A DNA stretch of 64,000 nt from CAVVXN01 sp963772585 (GTDB taxonomy: Bacteria > Planctomycetota > PLA2 > JAEUHO01). The notes under the pieces were generated by a model. The model made no database searches. It saw only the letters and a list, made by a program, of their open reading frames with translations, and had not been told where the DNA came from. Each line of letters starts with the position of its first letter. The first letter of the stretch is position 1. Location: the NCBI GenBank assembly GCA_963772585.1, contig CAVYXV010000010.1, positions 124,001 to 188,000 of the forward strand. The letters are read 5' to 3'. Position numbers and translations under genes: made by a program. Positions 52,696-61,276 of this stretch are shown here, piece after piece.

Positions 52696-53151
52696 ATGAA
52701 CAAGACGACCCTCGCTTCCACCGATCGCGCCGCGGCATCGTGGCACGTGATCGATGCGTCCCGGGAGACCCTCGGCCGCATGGCGGCGGGCGTGGCCCGG
52801 ATCCTCATGGGGAAACACAAGCCGACCTACACGCCCCATGCGGACGTCGGGGACTTCGTCGTGGTCATCCACGCCGAGAAGGTCCGGGTGACGGGACGGA
52901 AGGCCACGGACAAGGTCTACCACCACCACACCGGCCATCCCGGGGGGCTCGTGGAGCGGTCCTTCCCGGTGATGCGCGAGCGTCACCCCGAGGAGATCAT
53001 CAAGCTGGCCGTGCGGCGGATGCTCCCCAAGACCACCCTGGGACGGCACATGCTGAGGAAGCTGAAGGTCTACCGGGGCGGGAGGCACCCGCACCACGCG
53101 CAGCGCCCGGAACCGCTGACGTTCGCGAAGAAGCCCGCCGTCGAGGAGTAG
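52696..53151 (+). CDS. rplM: Ribosomal protein L13
   Basis: A 151-residue L13. WHVIDASRETLGRMA, ARILMGKHKPTYTPHAD, GDFVVVIHAEKVRVTGRK and MLPKTTLGRHMLRKLKVY are the universal blocks. It binds 23S rRNA early in large-subunit assembly. rpsI follows after 7 bases in the conserved rplM-rpsI operon. The C-terminus is slightly longer than in E. coli. Confidence 0.98.
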   Translation: MNKTTLASTDRAAASWHVIDASRETLGRMAAGVARILMGKHKPTYTPHADVGDFVVVIHAEKVRVTGRKATDKVYHHHTGHPGGLVERSFPVMRERHPEEIIKLAVRRMLPKTTLGRHMLRKLKVYRGGRHPHHAQRPEPLTFAKKPAVEE

Positions 53152-53158
53152 GCACAGG

Positions 53159-53557
53159 ATGGTCGACGCCAAGGACTACGTCTGGGGTACGGGCCGGCGC
53201 AAGAAGGCGGTGGCCCGCGTGCGCATCGCGCCCGGCGAAGGGCAGATGGTGGTGAATCGCGTGGCCTGGGACGAGTACTTCCCCACGCGAGCCGCCCAGG
53301 TCGCGGTCCGGATGCCGCTCAAGGTGACGGAGACGGAGACGAGCTACGACATCACCGTCTCGGTCAACGGTGGGGGGCCGCAGGGCCAGGCCGACGCCGT
53401 GCGCCACGGCCTCTCGCGCGCGCTGGCGAAGGCGAACCCCACCATCGAGAGCGCGCTGCGTGACGCCAGCCTGCTCACCCGGGACGCCCGGGTCAAGGAG
53501 CGCAAGAAGTACGGGCAGCGCGGGGCCCGCGCCCGGTTCCAGTTCAGCAAGCGCTGA
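53159..53557 (+). CDS. rpsI: Ribosomal protein S9
   Basis: A 132-residue S9 with GTGRRKKAVARVRI at the N-terminus, VNGGGPQGQADAVRHGLSRAL in the centre and the invariant C-terminal tail ending QFSKR, which reaches the P-site tRNA anticodon. Start ATG 53159, directly after rplM. Confidence 0.98.
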   Translation: MVDAKDYVWGTGRRKKAVARVRIAPGEGQMVVNRVAWDEYFPTRAAQVAVRMPLKVTETETSYDITVSVNGGGPQGQADAVRHGLSRALAKANPTIESALRDASLLTRDARVKERKKYGQRGARARFQFSKR

Positions 53558-53617
53558 CCACCGCCGTGCTGGGGCGTCGACCCGCTCCGGCGCGGGAGAC
53601 GGAAACCACGGGAGTCC

Positions 53618-54391
53618 ATGGCCGGCCACAGCCACTTCGCGAACATCATGCGGGTCAAGGCCCGCGTCGACGCCCGCCGCGGCAAGGCCTTCTCCAAGAT
53701 CTCCCGCCTCCTCCAGGCGGCCGTGCGCCAGGCCGGACCGAATCCGCGGGACAACCTTCGCCTGCAGTACGCGGTCGACAAGGCGAAGGCCGAGAACATG
53801 CCCAAGGAGACGATCCAGCGGATCATCGATCGTGCCTCGGGCGCCGCGGGGGGTGACGGCTTCGCGGAGGTCACCTACGAAGCGTACGGCCCCGGAGGCG
53901 TGGCGATCCTGGTCGAAGCGTTGACGGACAACCGCAACCGGACGGCGCCGGAAGTCCGCCTGATCCTCGATCGCAACGGCGGCAGCATCGGCAACAGCGG
54001 CACGGTCGCGTGGATGTTCGAGCGCAAGGGGATGATCGAGATCCCCACGGAGCGCATCGACGAGGAGCGACTCTTCGAGATCGCCCTGGAGGCGGGCGCC
54101 GAGGACATCGTCCGCGAGGGTCAGGGAACGGACGACGAGCGCTACGTCGTCTCGACGGCGGTCGCCGACTTCGAGCCCGTGCGCAAGGCCCTGGTGGGCG
54201 CCGGCGTCGCGCTCTCGCGAGCTGAGCTCGAGATGTCGCCGAAGACCACGGTGGAGGCCGACGAGCAGACGGCACGTACGATCATGAAGATCCAGGCGCT
54301 GCTCGAAGACAACGACGACGTCCAGGCCGTCAGCACGAACCTCGACGTGAGCGAGGACCTCGCGGCGAAGCTGGCGGAGGAGGACGACTAG
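53618..54391 (+). CDS. YebC/PmpR-family protein
   Basis: A 257-residue member of the YebC family: MAGHSHFANIMRVKARVDARRGK, NLRLQYAVDKAKAENMPKE, YEAYGPGGVAILVEALTDN and NRTAPEVRLILDRNGG. These proteins were described as DNA-binding regulators and are now tied to translation of difficult (for example proline-rich) stretches. The family block usually reading HSKWANIKHRK is here HSHFANIMRVK. It lies 60 bases after rpsI, consistent with a translation role. Complete. Confidence 0.93.
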   Translation: MAGHSHFANIMRVKARVDARRGKAFSKISRLLQAAVRQAGPNPRDNLRLQYAVDKAKAENMPKETIQRIIDRASGAAGGDGFAEVTYEAYGPGGVAILVEALTDNRNRTAPEVRLILDRNGGSIGNSGTVAWMFERKGMIEIPTERIDEERLFEIALEAGAEDIVREGQGTDDERYVVSTAVADFEPVRKALVGAGVALSRAELEMSPKTTVEADEQTARTIMKIQALLEDNDDVQAVSTNLDVSEDLAAKLAEEDD

Positions 54392-54420
54392 CGGCGGCGC
54401 GGTGGGGGAGACATGGCGTG

Positions 54421-55371
54421 ATGGAAGCCTCGGTCGAGAGCCTGCAGCGTCTCGCCGCCGAGTTGCAGCGCAACGTGCAGACCGTCTTCTTCGGTAAACC
54501 CGAGGTGGTGCGGATGCTGTTGACCGGGCTGCTGGGCGGCGGCCACGTCCTGCTCGAGGACGTCCCGGGGGTGGGCAAGACCATCCTCGCCAAGAGCGTG
54601 GCCCGCTCGGTGGACTGTGACTTCCGGCGGGTGCAGTTCACGCCCGACCTGTTGCCGAGCGACATCCTTGGAGTGGCCATCTACGACCAGCGCACGGGGG
54701 AGTTCGAGTTCAAGCCCGGGCCGATCTTCACGAATGTCCTCCTGGCGGACGAGATCAATCGCGCGACGCCGAGGACCCAGAGCGCGCTTCTCGAGGCCAT
54801 GAACGATGCACAGGTGACGGCCGATCGGACGACGCACGGCCTGCCCGAGCCGTTCTTCGTGGTCGCCACGCAAAACCCCTACGAGTTCGAGGGCACCTAT
54901 CCACTTCCGGAGAGTCAACTCGACCGGTTCATGGTCCGCAGCCGGATCGGCTACCCCTCCGTCGATGACGAGCGCTCGATCGTGATCTCGCAGCGCGATC
55001 GCCATCCCATCGAGGGCCTGAAGGCCGTCCTCACCGGAAACGACGTGATGCGGCTGCAGAGGGCGGTGCGGAGGGTCCGCATCGAGGATTCGGTGTTGGA
55101 CTACCTCCTCGCGATCGTCCGCAAGACCCGCGTGCACAAGCACCTCACTGTGGGCGTGAGCCCGCGAGGGAGTGTCGCGTTGACGCACGCGGCCCAGGCC
55201 CACGCGTTCCTCTCGGGGCGCGACTACGTCATGCCCGACGACATCAAGGCCGTCGCGGGCGCCGTCCTCGCGCACCGCGTCATGGGCACGGGGTTCGAGA
55301 CGGAAGGGGCGGCCGACGAGCGCGAGAACATCATCGAGGACGTGGTCGCCTCGGTGGACGTTCCGATCTAG
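54421..55371 (+). CDS. MoxR-family AAA+ ATPase
   Basis: A 316-residue MoxR ATPase. Walker A is EDVPGVGKTILAK, Walker B region VLLADEINRATPRTQSALLEAM (first part LLADEINR), sensor 1 FFVVATQNPYEFEGTYPLPE, and the arginine-finger segment ESQLDRFMVRSRIGYP. MoxR proteins act as chaperones for vWA or membrane partners. The usual downstream DUF58/BatA genes are absent, since the next gene is convergent pyruvate phosphate dikinase. The membrane protein at 50964-52595 may be its partner. The last 41 bases overlap the end of the dikinase gene on the other strand. Confidence 0.93.
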   Translation: MEASVESLQRLAAELQRNVQTVFFGKPEVVRMLLTGLLGGGHVLLEDVPGVGKTILAKSVARSVDCDFRRVQFTPDLLPSDILGVAIYDQRTGEFEFKPGPIFTNVLLADEINRATPRTQSALLEAMNDAQVTADRTTHGLPEPFFVVATQNPYEFEGTYPLPESQLDRFMVRSRIGYPSVDDERSIVISQRDRHPIEGLKAVLTGNDVMRLQRAVRRVRIEDSVLDYLLAIVRKTRVHKHLTVGVSPRGSVALTHAAQAHAFLSGRDYVMPDDIKAVAGAVLAHRVMGTGFETEGAADERENIIEDVVASVDVPI

Positions 55372-58156
55372 CCGACCCCGACGACCGCTTTCGAGCCGCC
55401 GCCTTCTTCTTCGCCCCCGCCTTCTTCGCGGAGGCCTTCTTCGCGGAGGCCTTCTTCGTGGAGGCCTTCTTCGCGGAGGCGCTCCCCCGGGCCTTCCCCG
55501 TCTTCCCCGCCGACGCCGCCGACCGCCGCAGCGTCGACTGCGCCGCGGCGAGTCGCGCGATCGGCACCCGGAACGGCGAGCACGACACGTAGTCGAGCCC
55601 GACGTCGTCGCAGAACGCGATGCTCGCCGGGTCCCCGCCGTGCTCCCCGCAGATCCCCACTTTCAGATCGCTCCGCGTGCTCCTCCCGCGCTCGACGCCC
55701 ATGCGTACGAGCTCGCCGACGCCGTCCACGTCCAGGGTCTGGAACGGCTCCGCCGGCAGGATGTGATCCTGCACGTACGTGGGCAGGAACGCCCCGACGT
55801 CGTCGCGGCTGAATCCGAAGGTCATCTGCGTGAGATCGTTCGTGCCGAAGGAGAAGAACTCCGCCTCCTTCGCGATCTCGGCGGCGCGGATCGCTGCGCG
55901 CGGAACCTCGATCATCGTCCCGAACACGACGCGCAGGCGGAGGCCACGACGCCGCAGCACACGCTTCGCCACCTCCACGAGTCGATCCCGAAGCACCTCG
56001 AACTCCCGCTCGCATCCGACGAGCGGGATCATCACCTCCGGCTTCGGGCGCTTGCCCGCTTGCCGCACGTCTGCCGCGGCTTCGAAGATCGCCTCGACCT
56101 GCATCTCGTAGATTTCGGGGTAGGTGATGCCCAGCCGGCAACCGCGGTGGCCCAGCATCGGGTTCATCTCCTTCAGCCGACGAGCGCGTTCGAGCACCTC
56201 GTCCGCGTCCACCCCGAGGGCCGCCGCCACGTCGGCCGCCTGATCCGCGTCGTGCGGCAGGAACTCGTGCAGCGGCGGATCCAGAAGCCGGATCGTGACG
56301 GGAAGGCCGTCCATCGCCTCGAGGATCCCGGCGAAGTCGCTGCGCTGGTAGGGGAGCAGCTTCGAGAGCGCCTCCCGGCGACCCTCCTCGCCCTCGGCGA
56401 GGATCATCTCCCGCATCGCGGCGATGCGCTCCTCCCCGAAGAACATGTGTTCGGTGCGGCAGAGGCCGATGCCCTCCGCGCCGAACGCGCGGGCGGCGGC
56501 CGCGTCTCCCGGCGTGTCGGCGTTTGCACGCACGCGCAGTCGTCGGACGCGGTCCGCCCATCCGAGCAGCGTCTTGAACTCCTGGTTCGGGTCGGCGGGC
56601 ATCGTCCGGACGGCGCCGGCCATCACCTCGCCGGTGACGCCGTCCAGCGAGATGACGTCCGTCTCGCCGAAGCGTCGTTGGCCGACGCGAAACGTCTTCG
56701 CCTCCTCGTCAACGACGACCTCTCCGGCACCCGCGACGCAGCACTTGCCCATCCCGCGTGCCACCACCGCAGCGTGCGAGGTCATGCCGCCCGTCGCCGT
56801 GAGGATGCCGACCGCCGCGTGCATGCCTCCCACGTCCTCCGGGCTCGTCTCCGCGCGCACGAGGACGACGTCCTCCCCGGTCGCGGCGAGTTCCTTCGCG
56901 CGCTCCGCGGTGAACACCGCCTTGCCGCTCACCGCGCCCGGGCTGGCCGGCAGCCCCTTCGTCAGCACGTCGCGCGGCGCGGTCGGGTCGAACTGGGGGT
57001 GCAGCAACTGGTCCACCTGGGTCGGCGTGATGCGCGCCACCGCGTCCTCGCGACGGATGAGACGCTCCCCGGCCATCTCCACCGCGATGCGCACGGCCGC
57101 CGTCGCGGTCGTCTTCCCGTTTCGCGTCTGGAGGATGTAGAGCGTTCCCTGTTCGATCGTGAATTCGATGTCCTGGACGTGCCGGTAGTGGCGCTCCAGG
57201 AGCTTCCGCACCCGCTCGAGTTGCCGGTAGGTCTTCGGCTTCGCCTTCGCGAGGTCGGAGAGGGGGTGCGGTGTCCGGATGCCCGCGACCACGTCCTCCC
57301 CCTGGGCGTTCATCAGGTACTCGCCGTAGAACACGTTTTCACCGGTGGCCGGGTCGCGGGTGAAGCAGACGCCCGTGCCGCTGTCCGGTCCCATGTTGCC
57401 GAACACCATCGACTGCACGCTCACCGCCGTGCCGAGGAGCCCGTCGATCTTGTTGATGCGGCGGTACTCGACGGCCCGCTTGCCGTTCCAGGAACCGAAC
57501 ACCGCGGCGATCGCGCGCTCGAGCTGCTCCTGCGGATCGTCCGGGAACGGACGGCCGGCGCCCTCCCGGAACGCCACGAGGTAGCGGTCGATGATCTCCG
57601 CCAGCCCGTCCGGTCCGATTTCGTTGTCCGAGCGGGCTCCTTCCCGTCGCTGCACCTCGCGCAGCACGCGCTCGAACCGCTCCAGCCCGAGTCCCTCCAC
57701 CACGTTCGCGAACATCTGGATGAACCGGCGACGGGCATCGAGGGCGAATCGACGGTTGCCGGTCAGATCCGCGAGGCCCTCGGTCACCTCCGGCGTGAGG
57801 CCGAGGTTCAGGACGGTGTCCATCATCCCGGGCATGCTCACCGCCGCCCCGCTCCGCACGGAGACCAGCAGCGGGCGGCGCGCGTCCCCCCATCGCTTCG
57901 AGGTGACCTGCTCGAGCCTGCGGACCGCCGCCGCGACCTGCTTCCTGAGCTCCGGCCACAGGTCGCCTCCGTGCCGCTCGTACTCCCGGCAAGCGGTGGT
58001 GGCGATCGTGAAACCGGGCGGGACCGGAAGGCCGATGCGGCTCATCTCGGCCAGGTTCGCGCCCTTGCCGCCGAGAAGGTCGCGGAGATCGGCGCTGCCG
58101 TCCGCCCGGCCCCCGCCGAAGTTCCAGATGATCCGTCCGACGCCTCGCTGCGCCAT
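55331..58156 (-). CDS. ppdK: Pyruvate, phosphate dikinase with H1-like basic tail
   Basis: A 941-residue PPDK interconverting pyruvate, ATP and phosphate with PEP, AMP and PPi. The ATP-grasp part starts with GGKGANLAEMSRIGLPVPPGFTI. The phosphohistidine domain has GGMTSHAAVVARGMGKCC. The PEP domain has CRTEHMFF, GTNDLTQMTFGFSRDD and CGEHGGDP. The last ~60 residues, beyond the normal end, are a Lys/Ala/Ser/Arg tail with KKASAKKA repeats, encoded by tandem 15-base units, like the C-terminus of histone H1 or Hc1-type proteins. The ATG at 58156 has a GGGAGGAC site. The upstream extension of the frame is not conserved. It converges on moxR and overlaps its end. Confidence 0.95.
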   Translation of the reverse strand: MAQRGVGRIIWNFGGGRADGSADLRDLLGGKGANLAEMSRIGLPVPPGFTIATTACREYERHGGDLWPELRKQVAAAVRRLEQVTSKRWGDARRPLLVSVRSGAAVSMPGMMDTVLNLGLTPEVTEGLADLTGNRRFALDARRRFIQMFANVVEGLGLERFERVLREVQRREGARSDNEIGPDGLAEIIDRYLVAFREGAGRPFPDDPQEQLERAIAAVFGSWNGKRAVEYRRINKIDGLLGTAVSVQSMVFGNMGPDSGTGVCFTRDPATGENVFYGEYLMNAQGEDVVAGIRTPHPLSDLAKAKPKTYRQLERVRKLLERHYRHVQDIEFTIEQGTLYILQTRNGKTTATAAVRIAVEMAGERLIRREDAVARITPTQVDQLLHPQFDPTAPRDVLTKGLPASPGAVSGKAVFTAERAKELAATGEDVVLVRAETSPEDVGGMHAAVGILTATGGMTSHAAVVARGMGKCCVAGAGEVVVDEEAKTFRVGQRRFGETDVISLDGVTGEVMAGAVRTMPADPNQEFKTLLGWADRVRRLRVRANADTPGDAAAARAFGAEGIGLCRTEHMFFGEERIAAMREMILAEGEEGRREALSKLLPYQRSDFAGILEAMDGLPVTIRLLDPPLHEFLPHDADQAADVAAALGVDADEVLERARRLKEMNPMLGHRGCRLGITYPEIYEMQVEAIFEAAADVRQAGKRPKPEVMIPLVGCEREFEVLRDRLVEVAKRVLRRRGLRLRVVFGTMIEVPRAAIRAAEIAKEAEFFSFGTNDLTQMTFGFSRDDVGAFLPTYVQDHILPAEPFQTLDVDGVGELVRMGVERGRSTRSDLKVGICGEHGGDPASIAFCDDVGLDYVSCSPFRVPIARLAAAQSTLRRSAASAGKTGKARGSASAKKASTKKASAKKASAKKAGAKKKAAARKRSSGSARSERPPRRPRPR
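55421..55480. repeat. 15-base tandem repeat (4 copies) in dikinase tail
   Basis: CTTCTTCGCGGAGGC is repeated four times without gaps (55421-55435, 55436-55450, 55451-55465 with one change, 55466-55480). Read on the minus strand each unit encodes a five-residue Ala/Ser/Thr-Lys-Lys repeat. Confidence 0.9.
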
Positions 58157-58409
58157 GGCGTGTCCTCCCGCCGAGAAGAGCGGGCGTGAGGGCACTTCGC
58201 CTCGCCGCCGCTCGCATGCCGACCGGCCCGGCCGGCCACCTGGGGCAATCGGGACGCGTTCCCGCGTCCTCAGGGGGGAACGGTACCGGACGTTTCGAGC
58301 TTCGACTACGCCCCTTCGGTCCGGGGCGAGGCCGCCGGAGGCCGCCGCGGGACGGCGGTAGCGCCCCCGCAACCCTTCGGTCGCGTGCTCCGGCTGGCGC
58401 GCCTTGTGC

Positions 58410-58415
58410 TATACC
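58410..58415 (+). promoter_or_regulatory. Possible -10 element of the pilus cluster
   Basis: TATACC in the context TGTGCTATACC lies 30 bases before the first pilus ATPase ATG. A CGGAGG ribosome site lies between them. No -35 box is clear. Confidence 0.35.
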
Positions 58416-58445
58416 GCCGGTTCTTCGGAGGTCGAAGCACCCGAC

Positions 58446-60134
58446 ATGCCCCCCGTCCAGAAGCAGCTCGGCCAGATCCTCCTCGAGATGGGGATCGTCG
58501 ATGACCGCAAGATCAGCGAGGCCCTCGACTTCCAGGGCCGGCACCCGGGCATGAAGATCGGCGCCGCCATGGTGGAACTCGGCTTCATCGACGAGGTCCA
58601 GCTCGCCAAGGCGCTCTGCCGGCAGTTCCGGCTCCCGTTCGTGGATCTGACCCGGGCCCGCATCTCCCCCCAGGTCGTGGATCTCGTGCCCCGGCAGGTG
58701 GTCAACGACTTTCCGGTGGTGCCGGTGAAGATCCACGAGGGGCGGCTCGTGCTCGCCACGGACGACCCGATGGTCACCTTCGCGGCGGACGATCTGCGGT
58801 TCCTGCTGAATCGCGATCTCACGTTCGCGATCACCCCGAGCAGCGGCCTCACGAACGCCCGGGCCGAGGCCTACGGTGTCGGCGAGCCCGTCCCGGCGGC
58901 CCAGCGGCGGCGCCCGGGCCTCGACGCGGCGGCCGAGGAGGATGAAGAGGCGCCGATCATCCGGCTCGTCCACCAGATCCTCGAGCAGGCGCTCAGCCAG
59001 CGCGCCTCGGACATCCACGTGGAGCCCATGACGGACCGGCTCCGCGTCCGCTACCGGGTGGACGGGGTCTGCTTCGAGGCCCACTCCCTGGAGCCCGACC
59101 TGGTGGGCCCGGTGGTCACCCGCCTGAAGGTCATGGCCCGCATGGACATCGCGGAGCACCGCAAGCCCCAGGACGGCCGCATCAACCTGCAACTCATGGG
59201 GCGCCCGATCGACATCCGAGCCTCGCTGCTTCCGGCCACGTCCGGCGAGTCGATGGTGCTCCGGCTCCTCGACCGTCAGGCCGGCCTCGTCGATCTCGAG
59301 GCCCTGGGCTTCGTGGGCGAGGATCTGGAGCGGTTCGAGCGCATCATCAAGCGGCCCAACGGAATCTTCCTCGTCACCGGCCCGACCGGCTCCGGGAAGA
59401 CGACCACGCTCTACGCCGCCCTGAAGCGCCTGAACAAGCCGAACGTGAAGATCATCACGGCCGAGAACCCGGTCGAGTACAACCTCCCCGGGATCAACCA
59501 GTCCGAGGTCCGCCACAACATCGGCCTCGACTTCGCCCGCATCCTGCGTTCGATGCTGCGGCAGGCGCCGAACATCATTCTCGTCGGCGAGATCCGCGAC
59601 GCGGAGACCGCCGAGATCGCGATCCAGGCCGCGCTCACGGGGCACCTCGTGTTCTCCACGCTGCACACGAACGACTCGCCGTCGGCCCTGACCCGCCTCG
59701 TCGACATGAAGGTGAAGCCCTTCCTCGTTTCCACGGCCGTGATGGCCGTGATGGCGCAGCGACTCGTGCGCCGCCTCTGCCTCTCGTGCCGCCAGCCCGT
59801 CGTTCCGCCGGAGAGCCTCCTCGCGGCCATCGGGCTCTCTCCGAAGGACATCGAGGGCCGGACGCTCTACCGGGCCGTCGGCTGTCGCGAGTGCCGTTTC
59901 GAGGGCTACAAGGGCCGTATCGGCATCTTCGAGCTCTTCGAGATGGAACCCTCGATCCGGGAGATCACCTTCCGGCGGGGGAGCACGCAGGAGATCCGCG
60001 AGCAGGCGAAGGTGACCGGGGGGCTGAGGAGCCTCCGCGCGGACGGCGTCCGCAAGGTCCTCGCCGGGATGACGACGGTGGAGGAGATCCTCCGCGTCAC
60101 GGGGTCGGCCATGGCGGCGGGGGCGTCCGTGTAA
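58446..60134 (+). CDS. GspE/PilB-family assembly ATPase (first copy)
   Basis: A 562-residue hexameric ATPase for type IV pilus or type II secretion. It has an N-terminal MshEN-type domain (LGQILLEMGIVDDRKISEAL, then FVDLTRARISPQVVDLVP), a linker, and a catalytic domain with Walker A GPTGSGKTTTLYAA, Asp box AENPVEYNL (the usual acidic D is N), Walker B-like IILVGEIRDAETAEIA and HTNDSPSALTRL. The zinc tetracysteine is CLSCRQP and CREC. MshEN domains can bind cyclic di-GMP, which would link it to the diguanylate cyclase at 9.6 kb. It heads a cluster with pilT, a second GspE and pilC. Confidence 0.93.
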   Translation: MPPVQKQLGQILLEMGIVDDRKISEALDFQGRHPGMKIGAAMVELGFIDEVQLAKALCRQFRLPFVDLTRARISPQVVDLVPRQVVNDFPVVPVKIHEGRLVLATDDPMVTFAADDLRFLLNRDLTFAITPSSGLTNARAEAYGVGEPVPAAQRRRPGLDAAAEEDEEAPIIRLVHQILEQALSQRASDIHVEPMTDRLRVRYRVDGVCFEAHSLEPDLVGPVVTRLKVMARMDIAEHRKPQDGRINLQLMGRPIDIRASLLPATSGESMVLRLLDRQAGLVDLEALGFVGEDLERFERIIKRPNGIFLVTGPTGSGKTTTLYAALKRLNKPNVKIITAENPVEYNLPGINQSEVRHNIGLDFARILRSMLRQAPNIILVGEIRDAETAEIAIQAALTGHLVFSTLHTNDSPSALTRLVDMKVKPFLVSTAVMAVMAQRLVRRLCLSCRQPVVPPESLLAAIGLSPKDIEGRTLYRAVGCRECRFEGYKGRIGIFELFEMEPSIREITFRRGSTQEIREQAKVTGGLRSLRADGVRKVLAGMTTVEEILRVTGSAMAAGASV

Positions 60135-60186
60135 AGGGCCGGGGTGTCGATGGAAACGAAGTTACCACAACCTGGGAGGTTCCCCC

Positions 60187-61266
60187 ATGCCGATGACGGG
60201 CCCGGAAATCCACCGCCTCTTCGACCTGGTCGTCGAGAAGGACGCTTCCGACCTGCACATCACCGTGGGTCGGCCGCCGGTGCTCCGCCTCTACAACGGG
60301 CTGAGGAACATCAACCACCCCCCGCTCACGGCCGAGGAGACGACGGCGCTCATCACGGAGATCATCCCGCCCCCGAAGCTCGAGGAACTGCGCAAGGTGG
60401 GGAGCGCCGACTTCGGCTACGCCCACGACGACAAGGCCCGCTTCCGCGTGGCCGTGTTCCGGCAGAGGGGCAACGACGCGATGGTCTGCCGGCTGATTCC
60501 GAACGACCTGCTGACCTTCGAGCAGATCGGGCTGTCCGATTCGATCGTCGACCTGCTGGACCGGCCCCGCGGACTCTTCCTGGTGACGGGGCCCACCGGG
60601 TGCGGCAAGACCACCACGCTCGCGACGATGATCGACTACATCAACCAGAACCGCGAGGTCCACATCATCACGATCGAGGACCCGATCGAGTACTTCCACG
60701 ATCACAAGCGGGCGATCGTGAACCAGCGCGAAGTGGGGACCGACGTCGTCGTCCTTCGGCGAGGCCATTCGCCGCGCGCTGCGCGAGGACCCCGACGTCA
60801 TCCTCCTGGGCGAGATGCGCGACCTGGAGACCATCTCGACCGCCATCACCGCCGCCGAGACCGGCCACCTCGTGTTCGGCACCCTGCACACGACGGGATC
60901 CGCGCGTACCGTCGACCGCATCATCGACCAGTTCCCGCCCCAGCAGCAGGAGCAGATCCGCGTGCAGCTTTCCGTCTCGTTGATCGCCGTCATCAGCCAG
61001 GTGCTGATGCCGAGAGCGGACAACTCGGGGCGCATCGCCGCCTTCGAGGTCATGGTCATGACCCCGGGCATCGAGAACCACATCCGGAAGAACGAGACCT
61101 TCAAGATCCCGAGCGCCATCCAGACGGGCCGCTCCCGCGGCATGTCCCTTCTCGACGATCACCTGTTCGAGCTCTACGAGAAGGGGGCCATCAGCCGCGA
61201 ACAGGTGCTGCCAAGTGCCAGGACCTCCGCCGGACCGAGGAACGGCTGGGGATGGCCGTGCAGTAG
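60187..61266 (+). CDS. pilT: PilT retraction ATPase, interrupted by two apparent indels
   Basis: PilT powers pilus retraction. The frame starting at ATG 60187 gives EKDASDLHITVGRPPVLRL, Walker A GPTGCGKTTTLATM, ITIEDPIEYFHDHK and NQREVGTD. An extra base within 60741-60753 then shifts to a frame encoding the expected Ser/Phe/Gly/Glu/Ala helix, REDPDVILLGEMRDLETI and TLHTTGSARTVDRIID. Near 61211 a missing base returns the reading to the first frame for the normal C-terminus KCQDLRRTEERL before the stop at 61266. Corrected length is 359 residues, normal for PilT. Because both halves are fully conserved, sequencing error is likelier than decay. Confidence 0.88.
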   Translation: MPMTGPEIHRLFDLVVEKDASDLHITVGRPPVLRLYNGLRNINHPPLTAEETTALITEIIPPPKLEELRKVGSADFGYAHDDKARFRVAVFRQRGNDAMVCRLIPNDLLTFEQIGLSDSIVDLLDRPRGLFLVTGPTGCGKTTTLATMIDYINQNREVHIITIEDPIEYFHDHKRAIVNQREVGTDVVVLRRGHSPRAARGPRRHPPGRDARPGDHLDRHHRRRDRPPRVRHPAHDGIRAYRRPHHRPVPAPAAGADPRAAFRLVDRRHQPGADAESGQLGAHRRLRGHGHDPGHREPHPEERDLQDPERHPDGPLPRHVPSRRSPVRALREGGHQPRTGAAKCQDLRRTEERLGMAVQ

Positions 61267-61276
61267 GGAGTCGGGC

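Noticed and set aside
55421..55480. CRISPR-like repeat array
   Set aside because: The repeats are 15 bases, direct and without spacers, and they encode a regular protein tail.
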